Counted from the stretch's first letter, positions 31,174-41,216 are shown. The stretch is 64,000 bases of DNA from Oceanospirillaceae bacterium (GCA_013215375.1 JABSRB010000001.1:124001-188000); one strand, 5' to 3'. Notes: a model not told the origin generated them from the sequence alone. Numbers and translations: made by a program.

Positions 31174-32140
31174 TCGCGAGGCACTGTTGTGCATACTGAT
31201 CTTAGTCATGACCTTGTCGGTGGGCGCCATTGCCGATGACTTTTTAAGTATTGGCAACTTACTTTCAATTTATAACGACACTTCTATTCTGATCATTCTG
31301 GCTCTGGGTCAAATGCTGGTGATTATCACCCGTTGCATCGATTTATCCGTGGCGGCTAACCTCGCATTAACCGGCATGGTAATCGCCATGATCAACAGCA
31401 GCTATCCCGATTTCCCGGTGCCGCTACTAGTATTATTTGGCGCTTTATTAGGCCTGTGTATGGGCATGATCAACGGCTTACTGGTATGGAAATTAGGCAT
31501 CCCAGCCATCGTCGTCACGCTGGGCACGATGAGCATCTACCGAGGGGTGATATTCCTACTCAGTGACGGTTCATGGGTCAATGCCCACGAGATGTCTAAG
31601 GTGTTTATGCAGATACCCCGCTCCACCTTTATCGGTGTCGCACTACTTTCTTGGGCATCGATAATCACTGTCGCGGTGTTCTATTATTTTACCCGTTATG
31701 CGCGCACCGGCCGTGAAATATACGCGGCGGGCAACAGCCCCACCGCCGCTTTCTACACTGGTATAGATGTAGGTCGCAGCCAGTTTATCGCCTTCTCATT
31801 ATCGGGATTGCTCGCCGGCCTCTGTGGTTATTTGTGGGTATCACGCTACGCGGTCGCCTATGTGGATGTCGCGGCAGGCTTTGAGTTACAGGTGATTTCG
31901 GCCTGCGTCATCGGCGGTATCAGCATCATGGGTGGCATAGGAACCGTCGCAGGCTGTGTGTTAGGGGCGCTGTTTCTCGGGGTGATCAACAATGCCCTAC
32001 CGGTGATTGGAGTATCGCCTTTTTGGCAGATGGCAATCTCGGGTGGGGTAATAGTACTCGCGGTCATTGCCAGCTCTAGAGCGGAACAGAAGTCCGGCAG
32101 AATCATCTTAAAAAATGCCGTGTTGGCACCCTCAAAATAG
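31154..32140 (+). CDS. rhaP: Rhamnose ABC transporter permease
   Basis: RbsC-like multi-TM; start taken at ATG (MKKLFTSREALLCILILVMT). Confidence 0.85.
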   Translation: MKKLFTSREALLCILILVMTLSVGAIADDFLSIGNLLSIYNDTSILIILALGQMLVIITRCIDLSVAANLALTGMVIAMINSSYPDFPVPLLVLFGALLGLCMGMINGLLVWKLGIPAIVVTLGTMSIYRGVIFLLSDGSWVNAHEMSKVFMQIPRSTFIGVALLSWASIITVAVFYYFTRYARTGREIYAAGNSPTAAFYTGIDVGRSQFIAFSLSGLLAGLCGYLWVSRYAVAYVDVAAGFELQVISACVIGGISIMGGIGTVAGCVLGALFLGVINNALPVIGVSPFWQMAISGGVIVLAVIASSRAEQKSGRIILKNAVLAPSK

Positions 32141-32168
32141 TTAAACGTGATAACTGTGGAATAGAGCA

Positions 32169-33161
32169 ATGCAAAAAATAACAACACAAAAATGGCCACT
32201 GCCCAAAGACCTATTCAGTATCAAAAAACTGCCCTGGGAGTTTTTCCTGATACTGATTACGGTATTTGTGTTCATCTTGAGCGCCTATGCATCCCCCTAC
32301 TTTTTAGACCCTTGGAACTTATCTGACGCCACTTTTAACTTTGTCGAAAAAGCCATAGTGGCGCTGCCATTGGCGATGTTGATTATCTGTCGCGATATCG
32401 ACCTGTCGGTGGCATCAATCATCGCCCTATCCTCGGTGGCCATGGGCTTCGCTGCCCAATACGGATTTAATATCCCGGTGATAGTGATCATCGGCATTAG
32501 CGTCGGCATGTTGTGCGGTTTGGTGAATGGCGCAGTAGTGACTCATTTTGAGATACCGGCGATTGTGGTCACTATCGGCACCATGAGTCTGTTTCGCGGC
32601 ATTAGTTACATATTATTGGGCGATCAAGTCCTCAAAGACTATCCCGAAGGTTTTGACTACTTCGGCCAAGGGTATATCTACTGGGTATTCAGCTTCGAGT
32701 TTATGTTGTTTTTAGTGGCGACTTTATTCTTTTATTTTCTATTGCACAAAACCAACTTTGGCCGGCGTTGCTACGCCATTGGCAACAACCCTACCGCTGC
32801 TTTTTACTCAGGTATCAACGTCAAACGCCACCGCCTACTACTGTTTGTGATAGTCGGCGCACTAGCCGGTGTCGCCGCCGTGTTACTCACTTCAAGATTG
32901 GGCAGTACTAGGCCCACCATCGCCTTGGGCTGGGAGTTGAGCATTATCACCATGGTAGTATTGGGCGGCGTTAACATTATGGGTGGCGCAGGCACTATCA
33001 CCGGCGTGTTTATCGCGGTGTTTTTAATGGGCATCGTCACTTTTGGTCTAGGGCTACTTAACGTGCCGGGCATTGTCATGTCGATCATCATCGGCGCGAT
33101 GTTAATTTCAGTGATCGCGACTCCTGTGTTGATCAAAAAATTTAGTCAGAGGAAAGGATGA
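32169..33161 (+). CDS. rhaQ: Rhamnose ABC transporter permease
   Basis: RbsC-like multi-TM permease, operon position. Confidence 0.85.
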   Translation: MQKITTQKWPLPKDLFSIKKLPWEFFLILITVFVFILSAYASPYFLDPWNLSDATFNFVEKAIVALPLAMLIICRDIDLSVASIIALSSVAMGFAAQYGFNIPVIVIIGISVGMLCGLVNGAVVTHFEIPAIVVTIGTMSLFRGISYILLGDQVLKDYPEGFDYFGQGYIYWVFSFEFMLFLVATLFFYFLLHKTNFGRRCYAIGNNPTAAFYSGINVKRHRLLLFVIVGALAGVAAVLLTSRLGSTRPTIALGWELSIITMVVLGGVNIMGGAGTITGVFIAVFLMGIVTFGLGLLNVPGIVMSIIIGAMLISVIATPVLIKKFSQRKG

Positions 33162-33487
33162 TGCGCTATGCATTTGTAATGCAGCTGAAAGCGGGCTGCG
33201 AAAAAGCATATTTAGAGCGCCACCAGCAAATTTGGCCAGAACTAGCGACTTTGCTGACGCAATACGGCATTGCTAATTATCAAATTTTTCTGCACCCGCA
33301 AACGCTGCAACTGTTTGCATCATTTGATGCTCCTAGCAGCTTTAACTCAGCGGGGCTCAAAACAGAGCCGCTAATGCACAAGTGGTGGGACTCAATGGCG
33401 CAATATATGATTACCCAAAAAGAAGAGGAAGAGGATAGTAATGAGCCCCAAAGCATCGAACTCACTGAAATGTTCTATATGAGCTAG
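33158..33487 (+). CDS. rhaM: L-rhamnose mutarotase
   Basis: MRYAFVMQLKAGCEKAYLERHQQIWPEL..HKWWDSMAQYM, ~109 aa. Confidence 0.9.
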   Translation: MMRYAFVMQLKAGCEKAYLERHQQIWPELATLLTQYGIANYQIFLHPQTLQLFASFDAPSSFNSAGLKTEPLMHKWWDSMAQYMITQKEEEEDSNEPQSIELTEMFYMS

Positions 33488-33546
33488 CTTTTACTATTTA
33501 CCTTCCACTAAACAGGCATTAATTTGAAACTAAATAGACATTCTAT

Positions 33547-34932
33547 ATGACCCAAATACCAGCAATCGCGGTTCTAGACATTGGCAAAACCAATTTAAAA
33601 ATATGTCTGTTAGCGCTAGATGATGGCCGCCCACTGAGCGAGCACAAACGTCAGAATCAAGTGCTAGACCTAGCGCCTTATCCACAGCTGGATATAGAAG
33701 GTATTTGGCAGTGGTTTAAACTGACCATCAAATCACTGACCCCACAATACCTAATCCAAAAACTTGTTTGTACTACCCACGGTGCGACTGCTGTGTGCAT
33801 GAGCGCAGATGCTATTGCTATGCCGGTTTTGGATTACGAATCAAATCTATGCTGCAGTGAAGATGAGCGCTATCAGACACTGCGTCCCCCTTATGCACAC
33901 AGCCTATCACCCAACTTAGGTGTCGGACTAAACCTTGGCCGGCAACTACACTGGCAAGCGCAGCAATACCCAGCAGAGTTTGCTAAGGTCAAGCACATCC
34001 TTATGTATCCACAATACTGGGGCTGGCGCATGAGTGGTGTGATGGCGAGCGAAGTAACTTCTCTGGGCTGTCACACTGATTTATGGAATCCACAAACAAA
34101 TAGCTTCTCCTCGCTTGTGGATAAGATGCAATGGCAACCACGTTTTCCTAAACTGCTCAAAACCGGTACAAACTTAGGCCTGGTACTGCACACTCTAGCG
34201 ACAGAGCTAGGCTTGCCTGCCACTTGCCAAGTCATCAACGGTATTCACGACTCTAATGCCTCACTGGTCCCCTATTTAAAAGCTAAAAAAGCCCCCTGCA
34301 CCGTCATATCAACCGGTACTTGGGTAGTAATAGCCGCCATAGGCGCCTCTTTACAAGACTTAAAAGAACAGTGCGATATGCTGGCCAACGTCAACGCCTT
34401 TGGCGATGCAGTGCCCTGCATTCGATTTATGGGCGGTCGCGAATGGCAGCACTTGGCAACAGCGCAAGCAGCAACGGTTGCTGATCTCAATGCAGTGATG
34501 GCATTAGAGGTACACGCCCTACCTTCCTTTAGTGAGCAAGGTGGCCCTTTTAACCATGATCATTCCAAACAGGGGAAATTTGTCGGCCCTATCAACCAGC
34601 TCAGTGATGCACAGCGCACTGCACTTGCCTCCCTTTACTGCGCGTTTATGACACAATACTGTTTAGATTTAGTTCAAGACCAACAGCAAGGTAATATCTA
34701 CGTAGAGGGCAGCTTCGCCAGCAATGACTTGTTATTAAGTATATTGGCACTATTAAATGATACTCAAGCGGTACTGGCCAGTGCAGACAGCACCGGCACC
34801 ACTTTAGGCACAGCACTTTCAATCGACGCTTGTGATTGGCCACAAACACTACCCACACAAAAGCCAACCGCCATTCATTTAACCACAGAGATAAAAGCAT
34901 ATTATCGCCATTGGCTCAGTTTGATTGCGTAG
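33547..34932 (+). CDS. rhaK: FGGY-family carbohydrate kinase (rhamnulokinase)
   Basis: AVLDIGKTNLKICL N-terminus, STGTWVVIA motif, last gene of rha locus. Confidence 0.8.
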   Translation: MTQIPAIAVLDIGKTNLKICLLALDDGRPLSEHKRQNQVLDLAPYPQLDIEGIWQWFKLTIKSLTPQYLIQKLVCTTHGATAVCMSADAIAMPVLDYESNLCCSEDERYQTLRPPYAHSLSPNLGVGLNLGRQLHWQAQQYPAEFAKVKHILMYPQYWGWRMSGVMASEVTSLGCHTDLWNPQTNSFSSLVDKMQWQPRFPKLLKTGTNLGLVLHTLATELGLPATCQVINGIHDSNASLVPYLKAKKAPCTVISTGTWVVIAAIGASLQDLKEQCDMLANVNAFGDAVPCIRFMGGREWQHLATAQAATVADLNAVMALEVHALPSFSEQGGPFNHDHSKQGKFVGPINQLSDAQRTALASLYCAFMTQYCLDLVQDQQQGNIYVEGSFASNDLLLSILALLNDTQAVLASADSTGTTLGTALSIDACDWPQTLPTQKPTAIHLTTEIKAYYRHWLSLIA

Positions 34933-35002
34933 ATTGATTACTTAGATTGAAGAGAAGTTTATAGAGGAGAACTAAAACGCCGCTAACTCGCGGCGCAATC
35001 AA

Positions 35003-35557
35003 TTATTTTTTCCAAGCAGCCCAAGGATCGTCATCAAGTGTGTCATTAGATCTTTTTGCTGCACTTGGCTTGTCATAGCTACGCGGGGAATCACCGCGAT
35101 CTGAATGACTTTTACTGAAACCAGCATTTGAGCCAAAGCTGCGTTTCTTATAATTGCCCTTACCACCTGAACGTGAGCTACTGTTATATTCAGCGGCTTT
35201 TTTAGCACGTTTTTCATTGAGTCTCTGCGCATCTTCCATGGATAAAATAGACGGCTCACCCGCTTCTTGGTCATCGGGAACAATACGATCTCTAGGGGGA
35301 AGTTTGAACTGCTCAGAGCTGGCTCTTGGGTAGCTTTTGTAGTCATACATGTAAAAAGTTTCTACTTTTACCCGTGCCCATTCCGTCTTTTTCAAGAACT
35401 TAACGCTGGATTCAATGCTGGCATTGGTTTTAAAGCAGTTGATATTTAGATAGGCAAACAAGATATCAAAACCGTATTGCTCCACTAGGTCAGTAACCAC
35501 CTTTTTTAGACTCACACCGTTTAGGGGGTTGTTTTTGTATTTGATCTCGTCACTCAT
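35003..35557 (-). CDS. VF530/DUF2132-family protein with basic low-complexity C-terminal extension
   Basis: NPLNGVSLKKVVTDLVEQYGFDILFAYLNINCFKTNASIESSVKFLKKTEWARVKVE is a VF530-type domain. Confidence 0.8.
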   Translation of the reverse strand: MSDEIKYKNNPLNGVSLKKVVTDLVEQYGFDILFAYLNINCFKTNASIESSVKFLKKTEWARVKVETFYMYDYKSYPRASSEQFKLPPRDRIVPDDQEAGEPSILSMEDAQRLNEKRAKKAAEYNSSSRSGGKGNYKKRSFGSNAGFSKSHSDRGDSPRSYDKPSAAKRSNDTLDDDPWAAWKK

Positions 35558-35749
35558 TGTTTACACTGCTATCCAAATTAAGAAAGGACTATTATAGCTG
35601 ACTACAAAGTCAAATAGCAGGTTATTGTTGGATTGGTTTAGTTTTCATGGTGGATGGTTGTTTTTTGGAGAGGGGGTGTTTTTTAATTCAAGCTGACCAT
35701 TCACTCAACAAAGTGAAAAAGAACCAACGAATTATATTTTTAATGTTTA

Positions 35750-35908
35750 AGATCAAAAGATTTAAGTGCAATTTTGCCTGCAGCGAGTTCATTTATTTTT
35801 GCGAAAGGAAAGAAACCGAACCAAAGTGGCTCTTTGCCATCCATGTCACCGCCAAATACCGTACATCTCGTACATTTACACTCATTGGCATCCTTGCCAT
35901 CGTGCAAA
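35750..35908 (+). repeat. Dispersed repeat family 2, copy A
   Basis: Matches the reverse complement of ~41600-41765 (aaagtggctctttgYcatccatg..gccaaatacc.tacat...acactcattggcatccttRccatcgtgc). Confidence 0.65.
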
Positions 35909-36012
35909 CTGCTTGAAAATGTGGGCTTCCCCCATATCACATATGTGTGGGCATTTCCGTTTATGATAGCAACTTGGGGCCTGGCTATTCCAGTTGTGGC
36001 GAGAGTTTATAA

Positions 36013-36194
36013 ATGAAGAATAAATTACGAGAATTGAGAACATCGAACTCTGTTTCACAAGCGGAGATAGGGAAAACTTTAGGAGTCTCGCATCAAACAA
36101 TACATTCAATAGAAAACGGAAAATATGACCTCAGCCTACCTTTGGCTTTCAAAATATCTGATTAAAGATTGAAGATATTTTTATTCCAGACTAA
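36013..36194 (+). pseudogene. Short Xre-type HTH regulator, frameshifted near the C-terminus
   Basis: MKNKLRELRTSNSVSQAEIGKTLGVSHQTIHSIENGKYDLSLPLAFKISD* then, in a shifted frame, LKIEDIFIPD*. Confidence 0.65.
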
Positions 36195-36355
36195 AGGTTG
36201 GATTGGATTTTTATTACTCTTTGACATCCATGTCATAAGTTACATACCGAACTTCGCATTCAAAAAAGCAAATCAGTTAGAATTTTTCACTCCCTACAGA
36301 TACTATTTTAGACTAAGTTAACTTGCATATGTTTTATAGGTATCAATTTCACACT

Positions 36356-36452
36356 TCTCCAGCGGCAATTTTATCAAAAGTACCATCATCTTTCATTTCA
36401 CGGAGGGTATCATTGTATTCTTTTGCCAGTGCTGGGTTGTAGTGGCATACTA
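36356..36452 (-). pseudogene. C-terminal fragment of a family-3 extracellular solute-binding protein
   Basis: Reverse strand reads VCHYNPALAKEYNDTLREMKDDGTFDKIAAGEV*; no upstream coding region remains. Confidence 0.6.
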
Positions 36453-36454
36453 AT

Positions 36455-36603
36455 TTTGGCCACCTAAAAAGAGGTGATATTATTAACACTCTTAACTTAG
36501 GTGCTATATGACAAAACATTATAATTCAGAATTCAGACAAGAGGTCTCTGAGCTTGTCCTTGATCAAAATCACTCCGTTCGCGAGGCTCCTGATGCGATG
36601 TAA
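36455..36603 (+). mobile_element. IS3-family element remnant (left end plus orfA start)
   Basis: tggccacctaaaaag end-like sequence and MTKHYNSEFRQEVSELVLDQNHSVREAPDAM*. Confidence 0.6.
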
Positions 36604-36622
36604 TCAATAGGTTCGAGTAGAT

Positions 36623-36820
36623 TGGCACTTAGTTAAGATGTAACTATTTGTTTTATTCTGTGTAATCTTATTTGAAACTCGGCTTTTAAAACCTATATTC
36701 CTTGTTCTGCTTAAGAGTGAGGAAATTTGATGTCTCAGGCCATCAACTCTAAGTATCATGACAACTAAAAATAAATTTTACTTATTGTATTTAAACACTT
36801 TATTTTTTAACTAAGTGCCA
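36623..36820. repeat. Inverted-repeat-bounded ~198-bp segment (MITE or IS remnant)
   Basis: Perfect 14-bp terminal inverted repeats tggcacttagttaa / ttaactaagtgcca. Confidence 0.55.
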
Positions 36821-36852
36821 TTCGGGTCAAAGTAAATTTATTTTTACTCAAA

Positions 36853-36975
36853 TCATTCAGTATCCTTACTTTCATGATATTTCTCAGATTTATGGTCGCC
36901 ACCACGCTGATACGGACTGCAGCGTCTATCAATTTGTTCTTCTATTTGCCGCTTAAAGGCGGCGTAAGAAAATAA
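36853..36975 (-). pseudogene. C-terminal fragment of an IS200-like/REP-associated tyrosine transposase
   Basis: Reverse strand reads AAFKRQIEEQIDRRCSPYQRGGDHKSEKYHESKDTE*, a typical C-terminus of that family. Confidence 0.5.
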
Positions 36976-37000
36976 AGGACAGACACAGATTAATTGTCAG

Positions 37001-38677
37001 TTACTGCAGCAGACTAAGCACTTGCTGTGGTTGACTGTTTGCTTGAGCAAGCATAGATTGCGCCGCTTGCATCAACACTTGGCTGCGTGTCAAAACACTA
37101 GTTTCTTGAGCTATATCAGCATCCATAATAGTAGACCTTGCAGCTGAAGTTTGCTCATTGAATACTCTTAAGCTATTGACACTATGGTTCAACCTATTCT
37201 GGAATGCACCTAGAGTTCCCTGGTGCTTAGAAATTGTTTGAATAGCGTGATCTATTTTAGTCAGGGCATCTTCTGTATCAGCTACTGTAATGCTTGATAC
37301 ACTGATCGCTTCATTATCAACAAAAATACGATCCATAACGATTCTATTTGCTTCATTACCTCCCAGTTGAAAAGAGATAGTTGTGTCTCCACCTTCAGAC
37401 CTTGCTGATAGCCCTGTCAACTGAAGGTCATTAGCACCTTTTTGAATTGGCTCGTTATTGATAACATCAATAGCAGATTTAACATCGCCACCGTAGTCAC
37501 TACCATGAATTGAACCTGTGTCGTCATCTGTCAAATTCATGTGAGCACTAATATAAGTTGAAGCTGCTCCTCCAGTTACTGAGGTATAAAATGCTGCGGA
37601 GGTCGTCGCGGGAATTAGACTGTCTACTGCTGCATTAAAATCACCCATACTGGTAAGGGTACTCGCTTGTGTTCGAGTCACTAATTCAGCCATTAATGCT
37701 TTTATGCCATCGGCGTTGCCTTCATCCTTTATTTGTTGATCCAACATCCTAACAGCAACATAACCAACTGAATATCCAGCAGAATTGCTAGGTGATCCCG
37801 CTGTATTAGAAAGAAAGTTAGCTGAGACAAATAGGTTACTAATCCCCGTCGCCGCTGCTATATCACCGTTGACTCGATCATCTGCCCCGTGAATAAACTC
37901 AGCAGCTCCTTCAGTAAACCAGCCTGGTATAGCACTCATATTCATATTAACAGCCATTACCGCATGAACAGCTTCGTGAGCAATAACCCTGTCTTGATTA
38001 GTTGATCCATCACCACTGGGATAACCTGTTGTGGGAAAATCGTCAGGATCTATATTTAATTTTAAATTATCTCCAACCCCACCACTACTGGTCCAACTAA
38101 CTGAGGCAAGAACACCTCCTGGTCCATCTCCAGTGTATACCAGCTCAATACTTTTACCTTTACCATTAAGCCCAAAATGATCTTCAATTAACTTACTTGA
38201 CTCCGGAATCCAACTAGTTTCTAACCAAAACTCTAAAGCAGCTTTTCCAGTCAACTCCGTAGCATTATCAAATACGTCTTGATTGTTGAAGGAAGTGCCC
38301 ACAAGTATGTCTTTAATACCTAGTGATATTTGCTCAATCTCCTGCTGGATAATTGCTTTGTTGCCGGCTGAGTTGGTACCGTTAGCACCTTGTAGAATAA
38401 GCTCTCTAGAGCGCTGTAACATATTGACAACTTGTTTCAATGCTCCCTCTGCAGTTTGCATATAAGAGATACCATCAATCGCATTTCGAATGCCTTGGGC
38501 AGAACCACGTATATCCGATGTCATTCGTTGACTAATAGCAAGTCCTGCAGCATCATCTGCCGCGCTGTTAATTCTTTTTCCAGAGGAAAGCCGCTCACTG
38601 GCTTGTTCAATGGACTGATTATGGAGCGTCAGATTGTTCCGAGCCATAATTGAATTAATATTAGTATTAATGCGCAT
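37001..38677 (-). CDS. Flagellin with inserted zinc metallopeptidase domain (flagellinolysin type)
   Basis: Flagellin N-domain MRINTNINSIMARNNL..SSGKRINSAADDAAGLAIS and C-domain ..ADIAQETSVLTRSQVLMQAAQSMLAQANSQPQQVLSLLQ; between them HEAVHAV(234-238)...GWFTEGAAEF. Confidence 0.9.
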   Translation of the reverse strand: MRINTNINSIMARNNLTLHNQSIEQASERLSSGKRINSAADDAAGLAISQRMTSDIRGSAQGIRNAIDGISYMQTAEGALKQVVNMLQRSRELILQGANGTNSAGNKAIIQQEIEQISLGIKDILVGTSFNNQDVFDNATELTGKAALEFWLETSWIPESSKLIEDHFGLNGKGKSIELVYTGDGPGGVLASVSWTSSGGVGDNLKLNIDPDDFPTTGYPSGDGSTNQDRVIAHEAVHAVMAVNMNMSAIPGWFTEGAAEFIHGADDRVNGDIAAATGISNLFVSANFLSNTAGSPSNSAGYSVGYVAVRMLDQQIKDEGNADGIKALMAELVTRTQASTLTSMGDFNAAVDSLIPATTSAAFYTSVTGGAASTYISAHMNLTDDDTGSIHGSDYGGDVKSAIDVINNEPIQKGANDLQLTGLSARSEGGDTTISFQLGGNEANRIVMDRIFVDNEAISVSSITVADTEDALTKIDHAIQTISKHQGTLGAFQNRLNHSVNSLRVFNEQTSAARSTIMDADIAQETSVLTRSQVLMQAAQSMLAQANSQPQQVLSLLQ

Positions 38678-38721
38678 AAGATTGTCTGTATTTTCATCGC
38701 TTTTATATTAAGGTATAAGGG

Positions 38722-38748
38722 ATGACGGCCAAAAAGCATACAGCTTTA
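38722..38748 (-). promoter_or_regulatory. Sigma28 (FliA)-like promoter of the flagellinolysin gene
   Basis: Reverse strand TAAAGCTG-N11-GCCGTCAT, close to TAAAGTTT-N11-GCCGATAA, ~45 bp upstream of the ATG. Confidence 0.6.
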
Positions 38749-39187
38749 GCAGTGTCTCCACTTTAAGACAAAATTTATAAGTGGTGGTAATATTCATACG
38801 GAACGCACAGAACGGGATAACCGATTAGAAGTTTCTGGTCAAGCAACAATAGAAACACCCTTGTCTTTGTTATACAAAAATCAAATTTCATTATCTTTGA
38901 CTAATTTAAATAGTCTGAGTTGCTCTTGATATTCACATGCTTGGTATCATTAAATGTGCACCAGTCACCCAGCTGATTTTAGACTTTGTAATCGAGCTAT
39001 TTATAGATCGATTACTGACCTTTACTTCTTGCTTCAGTAATTATTCGGTACTAACTTTAATCCAATGCTAAGCAGATGAGTTGCTTTTCTAATAGCTCTC
39101 TGGCTTTGCTCAAAAAGTAATCCAATCCGCAATGGCTTTGTTGTTGGCATACTCACTAATTTAAAATTAGCGTGGTTAAGATGATAT

Positions 39188-40078
39188 TTAATCAAACCTT
39201 GCGATCAGTTTATTTAACCAACCATCAGCAAGGCTAGGCTTGTACACCAACCGTATGTTTTCTTCACAGTGATTGTCACAATCAACCACATCGACGATTG
39301 AAAGAGCATAATGTTCAGCAATAAAATCTGGCACATATGCAATCGCTCGTCCCTGCTGCACTAAAGACATTAACACACTGAAATCATTGCAACGAAACCC
39401 TATTCGTCGCGCTACTTTATCATCTCGCCAACCATCGGAACTGACACCACGAGTGATGCCACAAAACGGTGAAACACTGGGACATGCAAACGGGTATTTA
39501 AGCAACATTTCACTACTTAGCAAGCCTTTTGGGTTGTCATTAAACAGCGTATGTTTGGGACTCGCTACTACCTTAAACAACGTTGTACCTAGTAATATAT
39601 TTTCAAAATCACTTGGATGACTGAGATTGCTTAACGCAACGTCTGTTACTAAAGCAAGGTGAGCGTGACCATGGGTTAATTGATCAATCGCATCGTCTTC
39701 CCATTTGACGTTAACATTTATTTCGTAGTGCTCATTTTCTAACTTATCAAGCAACATGCCAACCCAATGCTGGATAAGCACTGATGGGCCTGCAATATTG
39801 ATTTGAACCGCTTTTTCCTTACCGACAAATTCACTCAATGCTTGATCTGCCTCATGCACTATATGTTGTGCATAATAGCTAAACTTCTCCCCTTGACGAT
39901 TCAAAACAATATTACGTCCAACTCTGTCAAATAACTGAGTGTTTAGTAGGGTTTCTAGACGCTTAATCACTTTTGATAACGCACTGGGAGTTTGATGAAG
40001 TTGTTTAGCTGCCTGTTGCAAATTATTGAGTTTAGCCACCACAATAAATTTTCGTAAGTCTTCAGTATCCACAATCAA
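39188..40078 (-). CDS. LysR-family transcriptional regulator
   Basis: N-terminal HTH DLRKFIVVAKLNNLQQAAKQLHQTPSALSKVIKRLE. Confidence 0.9.
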   Translation of the reverse strand: MIVDTEDLRKFIVVAKLNNLQQAAKQLHQTPSALSKVIKRLETLLNTQLFDRVGRNIVLNRQGEKFSYYAQHIVHEADQALSEFVGKEKAVQINIAGPSVLIQHWVGMLLDKLENEHYEINVNVKWEDDAIDQLTHGHAHLALVTDVALSNLSHPSDFENILLGTTLFKVVASPKHTLFNDNPKGLLSSEMLLKYPFACPSVSPFCGITRGVSSDGWRDDKVARRIGFRCNDFSVLMSLVQQGRAIAYVPDFIAEHYALSIVDVVDCDNHCEENIRLVYKPSLADGWLNKLIARFD

Positions 40079-40202
40079 GTACCGTTATGTCATGTTTTTA
40101 TATAAATCATATCCCATACAGACACGATTATTAACTCTTTAGCGATATTTTATTTATTAATCATGCTGCAAAATAACAACTTTATTAGTGAGGAAGAAAC
40201 CA

Positions 40203-41216
40203 ATGAACTACCCATTACAGCAGTGGATATACATTAAGCGCCCGCAGGGACGCGTAGGAAAGCAGCATTACAAATTGGTGGAATCTGAATTTTCACCGGT
40301 GTTAAGTGCTAATGAAGTATTAGTCGAAGCTAAATACATTTCTGTCGATCCTTACATGCGTATTCAACAAGCTGAAAAAAACAACTGGGAGCAGCCCCAC
40401 CCCTTAAATACTCTACAAGGTGCAGCGACAGTCTCTGAAGTACTTGAGTCCAATCATAGCGATTTTGTAGTGGGCGATTATGTACTTGGATACACAGGCT
40501 GGCAGACCCATGCCAAAGTTCATGGTAGTGACATTGAAAAATTAGACCCTAAAAAACACGATATTACTACTGCATTAGGAGTGTTGGGGATGCCTGGCCG
40601 TACCGCTTGGTTTGGGCTAATGGAAGTGGGTAAACCTCGTGCGGGGGATATTGTCGTAGTATCTGGCGCCGCAGGGGCAGTCGGTTCTCTTGTTACTCAG
40701 TTCGCAATTCGAAATGGCTGTAAAGTCATTGCATTAGCAGGCTCAAAAGAGAAATGTGAATGGCTTACTTCTTTAGGTGTCTATCAAGCGCTTAATTATA
40801 AAGATTACAGTGATGCAGCATCCCTGGCAATCCAGCTTGAGAAACTAGGGGGGGTAGATGTGTATTTTGATAACGTTGGCGGCATGATCACAGATGCAGT
40901 CCTGTCTGTACTCAACTTAAGAGCGCGCGTTGTTATCTGCGGTCAAATATCACAATATGATGGCGGGTTGGACAGCCCAGAGCTCGCGCCAAGATTTCTC
41001 CACCAAATGCTCTATAAACGCGCATCTATCCAAGGCGTTTTGGCACGCGATTATACACACCGAATGGACGAAATGATAAAACACGTAGGTCCATGGGTCG
41101 AAGCGGGAGAAATAGAATTTAAAACCTCAATCGTCCAAGGTTTTGAGCAACTACCTGATGCATTAGCGAGCTTGTTTGGAAGCAATAATATGGGCAAAGC
41201 TATGGTGAAGATTTAG
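40203..41216 (+). CDS. NADP-dependent MDR-family oxidoreductase (CurA-like)
   Basis: SVDPYMR motif, VVSGAAGAVGSLVTQFA nucleotide-binding motif, YFDNVGG. Confidence 0.85.
   Translation: MNYPLQQWIYIKRPQGRVGKQHYKLVESEFSPVLSANEVLVEAKYISVDPYMRIQQAEKNNWEQPHPLNTLQGAATVSEVLESNHSDFVVGDYVLGYTGWQTHAKVHGSDIEKLDPKKHDITTALGVLGMPGRTAWFGLMEVGKPRAGDIVVVSGAAGAVGSLVTQFAIRNGCKVIALAGSKEKCEWLTSLGVYQALNYKDYSDAASLAIQLEKLGGVDVYFDNVGGMITDAVLSVLNLRARVVICGQISQYDGGLDSPELAPRFLHQMLYKRASIQGVLARDYTHRMDEMIKHVGPWVEAGEIEFKTSIVQGFEQLPDALASLFGSNNMGKAMVKI

Noticed and set aside
30768-33136. Antisense ORFs over rhaT/rhaP/rhaQ (128, 113, 110 aa)
   Set aside because: Shadow ORFs of transporter genes with low-complexity composition
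35647-36109. Overlapping ORFs such as ..KVALCHPCHRQIPYISYIYTHWHPCHRA.. and the similar ORF at 41380-41748 (-)
   Set aside because: They are translations of the same dispersed repeat in two places; composition and context indicate repeat DNA, not protein genes
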